In this document: positions 1 to 10,651 of the stretch, piece by piece
Numbering within the stretch: position 1 is the stretch's first letter
How the letters are laid out: each line of letters starts with the position of its first letter
Program-made: the position numbers and the translations under genes
Assembly: GCF_029989365.1 (NCBI RefSeq)
Contig: NZ_JAPRAQ010000001.1
Location: 1,030,148 to 1,094,147 of the forward strand
Length of the DNA: 64,000 nt
Source: Bradyrhizobium sp. Arg816
Lineage (GTDB): Bacteria; Pseudomonadota; Alphaproteobacteria; Rhizobiales; Xanthobacteraceae
Reading direction: 5' to 3'
Notes under the pieces: generated by a model
Databases searched by the model: none
What the model saw: only the letters and a program-made list of their open reading frames with translations
Told to the model about the DNA's origin: nothing

Positions 1-2562
1 CATTAGGGCCGGCTGGAACAGCAGCACTGCGGCAAGCGTCGTCACCAGCGAGAGTGCGAGCAGCTTGCCCATGCTGGACGTTCCAGGGTGGCTCGACAGC
101 CACAGGCTGCCGAACGCGGTCGCCGTCGTCAGCGCGCTGAAAAAGATCGCGCGCGTCAGGCTGGTCTGGAGCAGGTTTGTCCTGCCCGAGCGCCAGGCCA
201 CGACATAATAGATCTTGAAGGCGACGCCGACGCCGAGCAGCAGCGGGAACGCGACGATGTTGGCGAAGTTGAGCGGCAGGCCGATCAACACGCAGATTTC
301 GAGCGTGACCGCGCCGGCGACCAGCAGCGGCACCAGCGTCATCAGCACGTCGACGAACCGCCGCAGCGTGATCCAAAGCAACAGGCCGATCACCAGCAAC
401 GCGTAGATGCCGGCGTGGATGAACGCCTTCACCACGGTGTCACCGGATTTCAGGATCGAGACCGGCCCGCCGATCGCGGTCGGCTCGGCAGCGAGCACGG
501 CGGCTGCAAACTTACGCAGCGTGTCGTTGTCGTTGGGATCGCCCTTCGGCTGCACCTCGACGCGGATGATCCCGTCCTTGCTCTTCCAGGCGCTGACGAG
601 CTCGGGGGGCAGTGAGGCCAGGGTGACCGGCCCGGCCTGCATCGCGTTCCTGAGCTGGTCGAACACGATCTTCAGCGGCGTGACGAACACGTCCTGAGCC
701 TTGTTCCGCGTCGCCTCGTCGCCATTGGCGAGCTTCTCGAGCACGTCCGCCAGCCGGCGCGAGGCGACGGCGCCCGGGCCCTTCGCGTCACCGGCGGTCC
801 GGCGCAGATTGTCGACCGAGGATTTCAGCGAATCGACGTTCTCCTTGTCGGTCGGCGCCGCGTCGACCTGATCAGGGTTGAGCGCGGGATTCAGCACCTT
901 GGCGCCCTGCGCGAGCAGCTTCAGCTTCGGCGGCTGGTCTTGCGGCACGAAGCTGTCGAGCGACATCACGCGCAGCACCTCAGGCACCTTCTCCAGCTTC
1001 GCCTCGACCTGCCTCGCCTGCTCCTCGGACGTGGTCATCACGTTGATGGCATTGGCGCCGGTGTTCGGATCCTTGCGCAAATCGAGGAACGTCGCGATCG
1101 ACTCCGCGTGCGGGTTGCGCAGGTTCATCGGGTTGAAGTCGAACTTCAGGAAGTAGAGCAGCGGCAGGCCGGCGAGCGCCAGCAGCAACGTGCCGCCCAC
1201 GACCAGCACACGGTGCTTCTCCAGAAAGTAATCGAGCGGCGCCAGGAAGGCATAACCGACGGGTTCCTGCTCACCGGGCGGATTCAACAGCTTCAGCATT
1301 GCGGGCAGTACGGTGATGCTGGAGAGGAACGCCACCAGCATGCCGACGCCGGCGATCTGGCCGAGCTCGGAGATGCCCTTGTAATCGGTGGGCAGGAAAC
1401 AGAGGAAGCCGGCGGCGGTCGCCATGGCCGCCAGCGACAGCGGCACCGCGGAGCGCTTGGCGGCAAGCACCAGCGCGCCGGAGAGATCGTTGTGCTTGTA
1501 GCGCTCTGAGCGGTAGCGGACGCTATACTGGATACCAAAATCGACGCCCAGTCCCACGAACAGCACGGCGAACGCGATCGACAGCAAATTGAACGAGCCG
1601 ACCATCATCAGGCCGGCAGCGGTCGTCAGCGCAAGGCCGACGAAGAGATTGACGAACACCGCGAAAATGATCTTCGACGAGTGCAGCGCCATCCACAAGA
1701 TAAGCAGCACGACCAGCACAGTCCCGACGCCGTTGACGACGGCGCCTTCCTGGACGGTGGCGTATTCCTCGTTGGCGATCGGGACCGGACCGGTCAGTCG
1801 CACTCGGGCCTGGTATTTGTTCGCAAAATCCAGATCAACTGCCGCCTTGCGGATCGCGTCGGTGGCGCCCTTGCCGGGCTCCAGCGCGTTGTAGTCGAGG
1901 ATCGGCTTGAACTCGATGAAGGCGCGCTTATCGGAATCCGTCAGCGGCTCGTCGCTGACGAGCTCACGCCAGGAGAAGCTCGCTTTGCCCTTGTTGAGCA
2001 CGGTCTCGACCGTCTGCGCAATCTGATTGAAGGGCCGCGCGGTATTGTCGAGCTTGACCTGGCCGCGCTTGACGCCGGCAAGTCCCGTCTCCAGCGCGCC
2101 GGTCAGGCCGCGGATCGAGGGATCACCGGCCATGATCTCGATCAGGGGCGCTGCGGATTCGAACTGGCTGGTGATCTTGCCGACCTCTTCGGTCGGCAGG
2201 AACAGCAAGCCGTTCTTCTCGAAGAACTCGCCGGTGCCGAGCTGCTGCATCGACTGGAAGTCGGTCTTGTTGTCCTTCAGCTTGGCGAAGAGCGCATCCG
2301 CCGCCGCGGTCGCCATCTCCGGCGTCCTGGCCTCGACGACCGCGAGAATCGTCGCGTCGCGGTCGAAGGCACGGTCGAATTGCTGGTCGCGCTGGCGCCA
2401 GTCCAAATTCTGGGCAATCAGCGAATTGATGTCGGTGTTGATGGCGAAATGCTTAGACGTGTAATAGCCCGCCCCCACCGAAAGCAGGAGCCCGAGAACG
2501 ACGACGAGGGAGGCAAACCGGGTGCAGGCCCTGACGATGGCAACGACTACGCTTTGCAGCAT
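1..2562 (-). CDS. hpnN: Hopanoid-associated RND transporter HpnN (partial, 3' end beyond window)
   Basis: The minus strand is open from an ATG at 2562 to the window edge (854 codons, no stop), so the C-terminus is missing. The protein starts MLQSVVVAIV, has an N-terminal membrane helix, a large periplasmic domain, a block of membrane helices, a second periplasmic domain and a second helix block. This is the duplicated MMPL/RND layout. Family knowledge: HpnN moves hopanoids from the inner to the outer membrane. Its divergence from ispH-hpnH and the presence of the other hpn genes support the name over a generic MMPL exporter. The family is usually about 860-880 residues, so only a short tail should be lost. 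Confidence 0.88.
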   Translation of the reverse strand, partial: MLQSVVVAIVRACTRFASLVVVLGLLLSVGAGYYTSKHFAINTDINSLIAQNLDWRQRDQQFDRAFDRDATILAVVEARTPEMATAAADALFAKLKDNKTDFQSMQQLGTGEFFEKNGLLFLPTEEVGKITSQFESAAPLIEIMAGDPSIRGLTGALETGLAGVKRGQVKLDNTARPFNQIAQTVETVLNKGKASFSWRELVSDEPLTDSDKRAFIEFKPILDYNALEPGKGATDAIRKAAVDLDFANKYQARVRLTGPVPIANEEYATVQEGAVVNGVGTVLVVLLILWMALHSSKIIFAVFVNLFVGLALTTAAGLMMVGSFNLLSIAFAVLFVGLGVDFGIQYSVRYRSERYKHNDLSGALVLAAKRSAVPLSLAAMATAAGFLCFLPTDYKGISELGQIAGVGMLVAFLSSITVLPAMLKLLNPPGEQEPVGYAFLAPLDYFLEKHRVLVVGGTLLLALAGLPLLYFLKFDFNPMNLRNPHAESIATFLDLRKDPNTGANAINVMTTSEEQARQVEAKLEKVPEVLRVMSLDSFVPQDQPPKLKLLAQGAKVLNPALNPDQVDAAPTDKENVDSLKSSVDNLRRTAGDAKGPGAVASRRLADVLEKLANGDEATRNKAQDVFVTPLKIVFDQLRNAMQAGPVTLASLPPELVSAWKSKDGIIRVEVQPKGDPNDNDTLRKFAAAVLAAEPTAIGGPVSILKSGDTVVKAFIHAGIYALLVIGLLLWITLRRFVDVLMTLVPLLVAGAVTLEICVLIGLPLNFANIVAFPLLLGVGVAFKIYYVVAWRSGRTNLLQTSLTRAIFFSALTTATAFGSLWLSSHPGTSSMGKLLALSLVTTLAAVLLFQPALM

Positions 2563-2771
2563 CTTTTCTTTCTGCGGTTAACAGCTTGCCGGAAACGCCC
2601 GCTGTTTATCGGAGTTCCCCAGCGAAACCTATTGCTGTTTTGAGTGGTTCTCGCCGCACGAAGGTTCGAGGTAAACGGCGACAGACCGTGGCAAAATCAT
2701 GCGGGGCGGTCGGTATAGCCGGTGACTTGAGGCGGGAAAGTGGCGAAGAGCTGAGCACAAATGTCGCCATT

Positions 2772-2799
2772 TTGCTCAGGGCGAATACCCTATTATAAT
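2772..2799 (+). promoter_or_regulatory. Candidate promoter toward ispH-hpnH
   Basis: TTGCTC at 2772-2777, a 16-base spacer, and TATAAT at 2794-2799. The -10 lies inside the self-complementary 10-mer TATTATAATA (2791-2800), so the same bases form a -10 on the opposite strand. The leader to the ispH ATG would be about 220 bases. Seen in sequence; promoter activity is inference. Confidence 0.4.
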
Positions 2800-2820
2800 A
2801 CCGTGGATTCGTACCGTCAC
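2792..2820 (-). promoter_or_regulatory. Candidate promoter toward hpnN
   Basis: Read on the minus strand: GTGACG (2820-2815), a 17-base spacer, then TATAAT (2797-2792). It overlaps the plus-strand -10 by sharing the palindromic 10-mer at 2791-2800. The leader to the hpnN ATG would be about 225 bases. Activity is inferred only. Confidence 0.4.
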
Positions 2821-3024
2821 GGAACCAGGGTTTCATCCGGTCTTTCCTTTTTGCCGATTTTTTGACACAAAGTGCTGTGCCTCCATGCGCCGGGCCCCAA
2901 CTGGGGTGGGCGGTTACCGCGTGCGCGAAACCAATGGTGCGGTTATTGCAACTCATTGGGCAGTATCGAGGTGCCGCCGGGGACTTGAGAAGCGGATTGG
3001 TGCAACTTGCGTGATGGGCGTCCT

Positions 3025-3951
3025 ATGGAAGTTTATCTAGCGCAGCCGCGCGGCTTTTGCGCAGGCGTGGTGCGTGCGATCGAGATCGTGGAACGGGCGC
3101 TGGAGAAGTACGGCCCGCCCGTCTACGTGCGCCACGAGATCGTGCACAACAAGTACGTGGTCGAGAGCCTGAAGAACAAGGGCGCGATCTTTGTCGAGGA
3201 ATTATCCGAGGTTCCGCCGAAGGCCGTGACCGTTTTCAGTGCCCATGGCGTCGCCCGCAGCGTCGAGGAAGAGGCTGCCGCGCGCGACCTACCGGTGCTC
3301 AATGCCACCTGCCCCCTGGTCACGAAAGTTCACAATCAGGGGAAGCGCTACATCGCCAGGGGCCGCACCCTGATCCTGATCGGCCATGCCGGCCACCCCG
3401 AAGTCGAGGGTACGATGGGCCAGGTTCCCGCCCCGGTGCTGCTTGTCCAAAGCGTTGAAGAGGTTAAGGCCTTGACGCTGCAGGCGGATACGCCAGTGGC
3501 CTACATCACCCAGACCACCCTGTCGGTCGACGACACCAAGGACATTATTGCGGCCCTCCAGGCCCGCTTTACAGATATTCAAGGTCCGGATATCCGGGAT
3601 ATCTGCTATGCGACACAGAACCGCCAATCTGCGGTAAGGGACTTGAGCAAGCTGGTCGACGTGATCTTGGTGGTGGGCGCCGCTAATAGCTCGAACTCGA
3701 ACCGGCTCCGCGAAATCGGCACTGAGGCCGGCGTCGCGAGTTATTTGATTGCCGACGGCAGCGCGCTCAATCCGGAGTGGTTGAAAGATGCCAAGACCGT
3801 CGGCGTCACGGCCGGCGCTTCGGCGCCTGAGGTACTCGTGGATGACGTGATCGAAGCGATGCGGCGGATCGGACCAGTCAAGGTCTCGGTGCTGCCGGGC
3901 CGCGAGGAAAACATTGAATTCCGGCTTCCGGCCGAACTGGCTGCGAGCTGA
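3025..3951 (+). CDS. ispH: 4-hydroxy-3-methylbut-2-enyl diphosphate reductase IspH (LytB)
   Basis: Last step of the MEP pathway: an iron-sulfur enzyme reduces HMBPP to IPP and DMAPP in the cytosol. It is 308 residues from the ATG at 3025. An in-frame TTG at 3007 would add six residues, but the ATG matches the conserved family N-terminus ([14 protein letters not shown]). The three cluster cysteines are Cys12, Cys96 ([11 protein letters not shown]) and Cys194 (DICYAT); the active-site His41, His74, His124 and Glu126 ([10 protein letters not shown]) are present. hpnH follows 35 bases downstream on the same strand. Co-transcription would couple isoprenoid precursor supply to hopanoid synthesis. 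Confidence 0.96.
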   Translation: MEVYLAQPRGFCAGVVRAIEIVERALEKYGPPVYVRHEIVHNKYVVESLKNKGAIFVEELSEVPPKAVTVFSAHGVARSVEEEAAARDLPVLNATCPLVTKVHNQGKRYIARGRTLILIGHAGHPEVEGTMGQVPAPVLLVQSVEEVKALTLQADTPVAYITQTTLSVDDTKDIIAALQARFTDIQGPDIRDICYATQNRQSAVRDLSKLVDVILVVGAANSSNSNRLREIGTEAGVASYLIADGSALNPEWLKDAKTVGVTAGASAPEVLVDDVIEAMRRIGPVKVSVLPGREENIEFRLPAELAAS

Positions 3952-3986
3952 CCCACCCGAATTCCAAGCCCAGAAAGAAACTTGTA

Positions 3987-5147
3987 ATGGCTATCCCCTT
4001 CTTCAAGGAAATGCGTATCGGCGGCTATTTGCTCAAGCAGAAACTGCTTGGCCGCAAGCGCTATCCGCTCGTGCTGATGCTGGAGCCGCTGTTCCGCTGC
4101 AACCTCGCCTGCGTCGGCTGCGGCAAGATCGATTATCCGGATGCGATCCTCAACCGCCGCATGACCGCACAGGAGTGCTGGGACGCGGCCGACGAGTGCG
4201 GCGCGCCGATGGTCGCGATTCCCGGCGGCGAGCCGCTGATCCACAAGGAGATCGGCGAGATCGTGCGTGGCCTCGTCGAACGCAAGAAGTTCGTCTCGCT
4301 CTGCACCAACGCGCTGCTTCTCGAGAAGAAGCTCGACCTGTTCACGCCCTCCCCGTACCTGTTCTTCTCGGTGCATCTCGACGGCCTGAAGGACCATCAC
4401 GACAAGGCCGTGTCGCAGAAGGGCGTGTTCGACCGCGCCGTCTCCGCGATCAAGGCGGCCAAGGCGCGCGGCTTCACCGTCAACGTCAACGCCACCATCT
4501 TCGACGGCCATCCGGCCGAGGAGATCGCGAAGTTCCTCGACCTCACCGTCGAGCTTGGTGTCGGCGTCTCGATGTCGCCGGGCTATGCCTATGAGCGTGC
4601 GCCGGACCAGGAGCACTTCCTCAACCGCACCAAGACCAAGAAGCTGTTCCGCGACGTCTTCGCGATGGGCAAGGGCAAGAAGTGGAACTTCATGCATTCC
4701 GGCCTGTTCCTGGACTTCCTCGCCGGCAACCAGGAATACGAGTGCACGCCGTGGGGCATGCCCGCGCGCAACATCTTCGGCTGGCAGAAGCCCTGCTATC
4801 TGCTCGGTGAAGGCTACGCCAAGACCTTCAAGGAGCTGATGGACACCACCGACTGGGAGACCTACGGCACCGGCAAGTACGAGAAATGCGCCGACTGTAT
4901 GGCCCATTGCGGCTACGAGCCGACGGCGGCGACCGCAGCCTTCAACAACCCGCTGAAGGCGATGTGGGTGTCGCTGCGCGGCATCAGGACCACGGGTCCG
5001 ATGGCGCCCGAGATCGACATGAGCAAGCAGCGCCCGGCGCAGTACATCTTCTCGGCGGAAGTGCAGAAGCGCCTGTCGGAGATCCGCAAGGACGAGGCCG
5101 CCGCCGCGCAGGAGAAGGCCGCTCGGAAGGCTTCGACTGCCGCGTAA
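3987..5147 (+). CDS. hpnH: Adenosyl-hopene transferase HpnH (radical SAM)
   Basis: A 386-residue radical SAM enzyme. Family knowledge: HpnH adds a 5'-deoxyadenosyl group to diploptene to make adenosylhopane, the first step of extended bacteriohopanepolyols. The cluster motif CxxxCxxC is Cys38, Cys42, Cys45 in FRCNLACVGCGK, followed by a GGEPL motif (SAM contact). A Cys-rich C-terminal region (CADCMAHCGYEP) is typical of HpnH. The start follows an AGAAAG-like ribosome site. It lies downstream of ispH on the same strand and ends at a strong terminator. Confidence 0.95.
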   Translation: MAIPFFKEMRIGGYLLKQKLLGRKRYPLVLMLEPLFRCNLACVGCGKIDYPDAILNRRMTAQECWDAADECGAPMVAIPGGEPLIHKEIGEIVRGLVERKKFVSLCTNALLLEKKLDLFTPSPYLFFSVHLDGLKDHHDKAVSQKGVFDRAVSAIKAAKARGFTVNVNATIFDGHPAEEIAKFLDLTVELGVGVSMSPGYAYERAPDQEHFLNRTKTKKLFRDVFAMGKGKKWNFMHSGLFLDFLAGNQEYECTPWGMPARNIFGWQKPCYLLGEGYAKTFKELMDTTDWETYGTGKYEKCADCMAHCGYEPTAATAAFNNPLKAMWVSLRGIRTTGPMAPEIDMSKQRPAQYIFSAEVQKRLSEIRKDEAAAAQEKAARKASTAA

Positions 5148-5170
5148 GCACGCGAGTCGGTACGAACGAA

Positions 5171-5206
5171 AAAGGCCCGGTCGCCACCGCGACCGGGCCT
5201 TTTCTT
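5171..5206 (+). terminator. Bidirectional Rho-independent terminator after hpnH
   Basis: A perfect 14-bp stem (5171-5184 with 5189-5202), loop CACC, followed by a T-rich run on the plus strand. An A-run precedes the stem, so it can also stop minus-strand transcripts from the porin gene. The stem core GGCCCGGTCGC recurs in the terminator at 11936-11976. Confidence 0.9.
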
Positions 5207-5292
5207 TTGTTCAGCTCACGCGCCGGGAGGAAGAGCGGAGTGATGCGCGGGGCTACGCTCCGCCCTCACGCATCAGACCGGTTAGCGTCACA

Positions 5293-6642
5293 TCAGAAGT
5301 GGACCTCGGTGCGCATGCCGAGAACCACGGCATTGTCGGTCTTCACGCCCGCGGCGTTATAGCCGCGCCCGCCGGGATTGATCACATATTGCGCGTCGAA
5401 CTTGAGGTTCAGCCAGCCGGTTGCCTGCCAGCCGTACCAGACTTCGATCGGAACTTCGTTGCCGCCGGCATTGGGGCTGAGCGCCGCCGAATTCACATGT
5501 GTCGTGCCCACCGCGAAGCCGACTTCGTCCTGGGGGCGCCAGCTGAACGTTCCGGTATGCCGGAAGCCTCCGGCGATCTGGTAGTCCTGGTACGACGTCC
5601 GGTGATCGGCAACGGTCGTATTGAGGAAGGTGTACCAACCCTGCGCGTCCGGACCGTCGACGGTCAAGCGCTGAAGGATGGACTCGTAGACGCCGTAGCG
5701 GCCGCGTTGATCCCCGAGATTTTGATCCGGGACGCCTCCAATGCCGGGGATGGTGGAGACAACACCGGGAAGGCCACCATCAATGGTCGATGCGCTGTCG
5801 TACCAGCCGCCAAATCTCCAGGTCCCGTTCAAGGGCCCCTTCGGCGCCCAGACCAACTCCACCGGCACCATCACGCCGCTGGCGGGGGTTGAGGCGGGAA
5901 TCCCCGGCAAGAAGTAGACGGTCGAGTCTGACGTCGTCAGATAATTCGGATTGGCGTCGTAGACGCCGACCGAGATCGTGAATTCCGGGGCCAGCTTGTA
6001 GTGGACGACACCGGCCCACTGGCTCACCGGCCAGTTATAGATGTACCCACCCTGGATGTTGCCGGGCTGACCGCCGCAGAAGGTCAGGTTGATGAACTCG
6101 CACAGACCGAAGAAGAAGTCGGAGCCGACCGGAAGACGGCCGCCCTTGAGTTCGAGGCGATCATCGAAAAGTTTCTGCGAGTAATAGAGTTGGGTCAGGC
6201 GAAAGATATTTCCGCGGCCGAAAACTTCGTTGGTCAGCTGCAAGGCCGGAATGCCTGCCTCGGTATTCAGGTTGTCGCCGAAACGCTGGACCAGCGTGAG
6301 GCCGACCGTGCCGCCCGGGATGCCGGCAAGCTTCGCCATATCGAGCTTGGCACCGAACCACAATTGTCCAGCGTTGGCCGCGGTGTTCCTATCTCCTCCC
6401 GACAGGTTGCCGACGGTTTCATTACCCAGCGTCAAGCCCAGATCGATGCCCTGCTCCTTCAGCCTCGTTCTGCCGAGATCGCCAAACAGATACGGTCTCG
6501 TCCAGAAGTCGTCGGCCTGCGCATAAGGCAGAGGCGCAGCTTTCGTTGAAAAATCGGCCGCATGTACCGCACCGCCCAACAGCGATGACAAAGCAATCCC
6601 CACACCGCACGCGCGTGCGGTGTTCACAAACCTGCGCAACAT
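5293..6642 (-). CDS. OprB-family carbohydrate-selective porin
   Basis: 449 residues, with a signal peptide ending near VHA-A (residues 1-28), a beta-rich body with many aromatic-glycine alternations, and a C-terminal phenylalanine typical of outer-membrane barrels. The N-terminal region (YLFGDLGRTRLKEQGIDLGL) is a hallmark of the OprB family, which lets sugars cross the outer membrane. A GGGAGG ribosome site precedes the ATG. The neighbouring ribose-type ABC transporter and ROK regulator suggest that the porin feeds the same sugar to the inner-membrane system. The substrate cannot be read from the sequence. Confidence 0.88.
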   Translation of the reverse strand: MLRRFVNTARACGVGIALSSLLGGAVHAADFSTKAAPLPYAQADDFWTRPYLFGDLGRTRLKEQGIDLGLTLGNETVGNLSGGDRNTAANAGQLWFGAKLDMAKLAGIPGGTVGLTLVQRFGDNLNTEAGIPALQLTNEVFGRGNIFRLTQLYYSQKLFDDRLELKGGRLPVGSDFFFGLCEFINLTFCGGQPGNIQGGYIYNWPVSQWAGVVHYKLAPEFTISVGVYDANPNYLTTSDSTVYFLPGIPASTPASGVMVPVELVWAPKGPLNGTWRFGGWYDSASTIDGGLPGVVSTIPGIGGVPDQNLGDQRGRYGVYESILQRLTVDGPDAQGWYTFLNTTVADHRTSYQDYQIAGGFRHTGTFSWRPQDEVGFAVGTTHVNSAALSPNAGGNEVPIEVWYGWQATGWLNLKFDAQYVINPGGRGYNAAGVKTDNAVVLGMRTEVHF

Positions 6643-6792
6643 CTTCTTCGTCCTCCCGCCGTCTCAGGCTTTGTCATTCTTGCCTCGCGTTCCTGCCAAG
6701 CCCTCGAGCCTGGAACGCGCTCCTTCCCCAGCACACACCGTCGCAGCCGCCCACCCACGAAGCTGCCTTGTGTCAACTGGAGCCTGGATCCG

Positions 6793-7847
6793 TCATGCCT
6801 GGTCGCCCGTTCTCACCGGCAGCGCGTCCACGCCGCGCGGTGCTGCGCCCTGCTGTCCTTCAAACGTCGATCTCGGCGCCGTACGGGCGAGGCCGGCCAG
6901 CGCCTGCTTTCGTCGCCGCCGGGCCTGCAACTGATGATCCGCCAACACGCCGATCAAAATCACCGTCCCCATCACCGCAAAGTTCAGGGAATTGGGGATG
7001 CCCAGGATATTCACGAGGTTCTGCAGCACCTGCAGCAGCGCAGTCCCCAGCACGATGCCGAGAATGGAGCCTTCGCCACCGCGCAGACTGCACCCGCCCA
7101 GGACGGCAGCCGCGATCGCGTAGAGCTCATAGAAATTGCCGAAGGAGCTCGGCGACACCGAGTTCGTGTAGAACACGAACAAGACTGTCGAAACGCCGGC
7201 GAGCCCACCGCTGATGATGTAGGCGGTTGCGATCACGACATTCGTGTTGATGCCCGAGAAGCGCGCCGCTTCCTCGTTCTTGCCGACGGCATAAAGCCAG
7301 CGCCCGTAGACCGAGCGGTGCAGCAGCACGCCGAGGACGAGCGCAAGGATGATCAGAAGGATGAACGTATTCGGGATGCCCGCCACATTGCCGGAGGCAA
7401 TGCTGCTCAGCGTCCCGGCCTCGTCGCCGTAGCCGAAGCCGCGTGTCGAGTCGCTCGTATAGTAGCGGGCGGCGCCGCGATAGATCAGCAACCCGCACAG
7501 CGTCACGATGAAGGGCTGCATCTTCAGCCGGGTGACGAGGAAACCCTGAATGCCTCCCAGCACCAGCCCGCCCAGCAACACCGCCAGCAGCGCCAGGGGC
7601 CAGGGAACCTGATAAGTCGTCAGAAGGTCGATGAAGACGACGCCGAGCAGCGCGAACATCGAGCCGAGCGAGAGGTCGATGCCGCCGGTGATGATCACGA
7701 GCCCCTCGCCAAGCGCAAACACACCGAACAGGCCGATCAGATTGGCCATGTTCAGCAAGTTCACCAGCGACAGGAAGGCCGGATTGATCGCGCCCGTGAC
7801 GGCGGAAATCACCAGGAGCAGCAGGCCGAGGCCGAGTTCCTTCTTGT

Positions 7848-7851
<4 letters not shown>
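6793..7851 (-). CDS. Sugar ABC transporter permease (RbsC-like)
   Basis: 352 residues with about nine hydrophobic segments. It contains the conserved permease stretch ITGGIDLSLGSMFAL near residues 55-70 and a GxNxxAARxSGIN-type cytoplasmic loop (VGKNEEAARFSGIN), both typical of the ribose/xylose/galactose BPD_transp_2 family. A basic C-terminal tail of about 45 residues goes beyond the usual family end. The ATG overlaps the stop of the upstream ATPase gene by four bases (ATGA), indicating translational coupling. Confidence 0.92.
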
Positions 7852-9374
<1,523 letters not shown>

Positions 9375-9432
9375 TCATTTCCTCCCGCACGACGCCCGAC
9401 TGTGCCAGCCGGGCGTCGAAAGGCGCTGAAAG

Positions 9433-10395
9433 TCACTTCTTCAGCAGCCCCTTCAGATTTGCGGTGAATTCGGCGACGTTCGACTTGCTGATCACTTGGG
9501 TTGGCACGATCAGCTTGCTGTCAGCCGGAATCCAGGATTTGTCGCCGTTCAGCGTCTTGATGATGTTGGTGGCGGAGAGATACCCGAATTCGTACGGCTG
9601 CTGCACGACAGTGGATTCGATCGTGCCGTCGGATATTCCCCGCAGCGTGCGCTGGTCCTCGTCGAAGCCGACGATCTTCACCTTGCCGGCCTTGCCCGCC
9701 GCCTTGACCGCGTCATAGATCAGCGGTGTCTCGTAGCTCCAAAGGCCGGACAACAGCGCGATGTCCGGATATTTGACGAGCACGTTCTCCATGTTCGCCT
9801 TGGCCTTGGCGAAGTCCACCTGGTCGGTGAACACGTCGACCAGCTCGACCTTGGTGCCGGCGATCGCTTCCTTGATCCCCTGCACCCGCTCGCGGGCATT
9901 GTCGGCGTCCATCGTGCCGACGAACAGTGCGATCTTGCCGCCGTTCGGCAGCGCCTTCTTGATCTCCTCGCCTGCCTGCCGCCCGGCCGCGACGTTGTCG
10001 GTGCCGATATAGGCGAGACGCTTGCTCTGCGGGGCGTCGCTGTCCGTCGTGATCAACACGGTCTTGGCCGCAACCTTGTTGAGCTGTTCGGTCGCGTGCG
10101 GCGCATCGTCGACCGAGATGGAGATGCCGGCGACGCCGCGTACCAGCAGGTCGTCCAGCTCGCGCCGCTGGCCCGCCGCCGTGCCTTCGTTGGTGACGAT
10201 CAATTCGATATTGTATTCCGGGTGCTCCTTCTGCGCCTTTTCGAGCCCGCGGCCGGCGATGGTCCAGAAGTCGGCCGCAACATTGGTGACCAGCGCGATG
10301 GTCTTTTTCTGTTGGGCCTGCGCCACCCCCGTCGCCATCGCGAACGCGGCAGTCGCGAGCAGCGGCACTAGCAATTTCTTCATCGATCCGTTCAT
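9433..10395 (-). CDS. Sugar ABC transporter periplasmic binding protein (RbsB-like)
   Basis: 320 residues from the ATG at 10395, which has an AGGGAGG ribosome site six bases upstream. A GTG two codons earlier (10401) is less well placed. Signal peptide of about 26 residues (MNGSMKKLLVPLL...GVAQA), then a type I periplasmic binding fold (IALVTNVAADFWTIAGRGLEKAQ, LLVRGVAGISISVDD, VGFDEDQRTLRGI) related to RbsB and other monosaccharide binding proteins. First gene of the transport operon. The ligand is unknown; the OprB porin and ROK regulator nearby point to a sugar or sugar alcohol. Confidence 0.92.
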   Translation of the reverse strand: MNGSMKKLLVPLLATAAFAMATGVAQAQQKKTIALVTNVAADFWTIAGRGLEKAQKEHPEYNIELIVTNEGTAAGQRRELDDLLVRGVAGISISVDDAPHATEQLNKVAAKTVLITTDSDAPQSKRLAYIGTDNVAAGRQAGEEIKKALPNGGKIALFVGTMDADNARERVQGIKEAIAGTKVELVDVFTDQVDFAKAKANMENVLVKYPDIALLSGLWSYETPLIYDAVKAAGKAGKVKIVGFDEDQRTLRGISDGTIESTVVQQPYEFGYLSATNIIKTLNGDKSWIPADSKLIVPTQVISKSNVAEFTANLKGLLKK

Positions 10396-10651
10396 GTTCA
10401 CCTCCCTTGGGTCACCCCGGATGGGGCCTTCAGGGCGCTTCTGCGCCTTATTTTATTTACGTAGCGAAGAAATGTCGCAGAGCAAAAACATCGAAATCGG
10501 GATGTACTGGCTCCTTCTTCAAGCGGAGATAGTACATGAGGTATGATAATAGTAAATATGGCTCGCAGACAACGTCTTCCGGTTGTGCTTTTTCGATCAC
10601 ATCACCCGACCACCCGCTCATTAACTTCACGTAATAAATTAAAGAGACAAC
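10396..10651. promoter_or_regulatory. Divergent control region with two inverted AT-rich sites
   Basis: This 256-base region lies between the binding-protein gene (minus) and the ROK regulator (plus). Two 15-base sites match at 12 of 15 positions in opposite orientation: ACGTAAATAAAATAA (read on the minus strand, 10462-10448, about 50 bases before the binding-protein ATG) and ACGTAATAAATTAAA (plus strand, 10629-10643, 8 bases before the regulator ATG). Each sits next to one start codon, as expected for operators of an autoregulated ROK repressor. Operator function is inference. Confidence 0.35.

Larger units (their letters stand above)
2563..3024. promoter_or_regulatory. Divergent hpnN / ispH intergenic region
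   Basis: This 462-base region separates the start codons of hpnN (minus) and ispH (plus). It is clearly more AT-rich near 2790-2800 than the flanking genes. No ORF in it has homology that I recognise. The only structure I can support is the pair of opposing promoter-like elements described separately. Confidence 0.6.
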
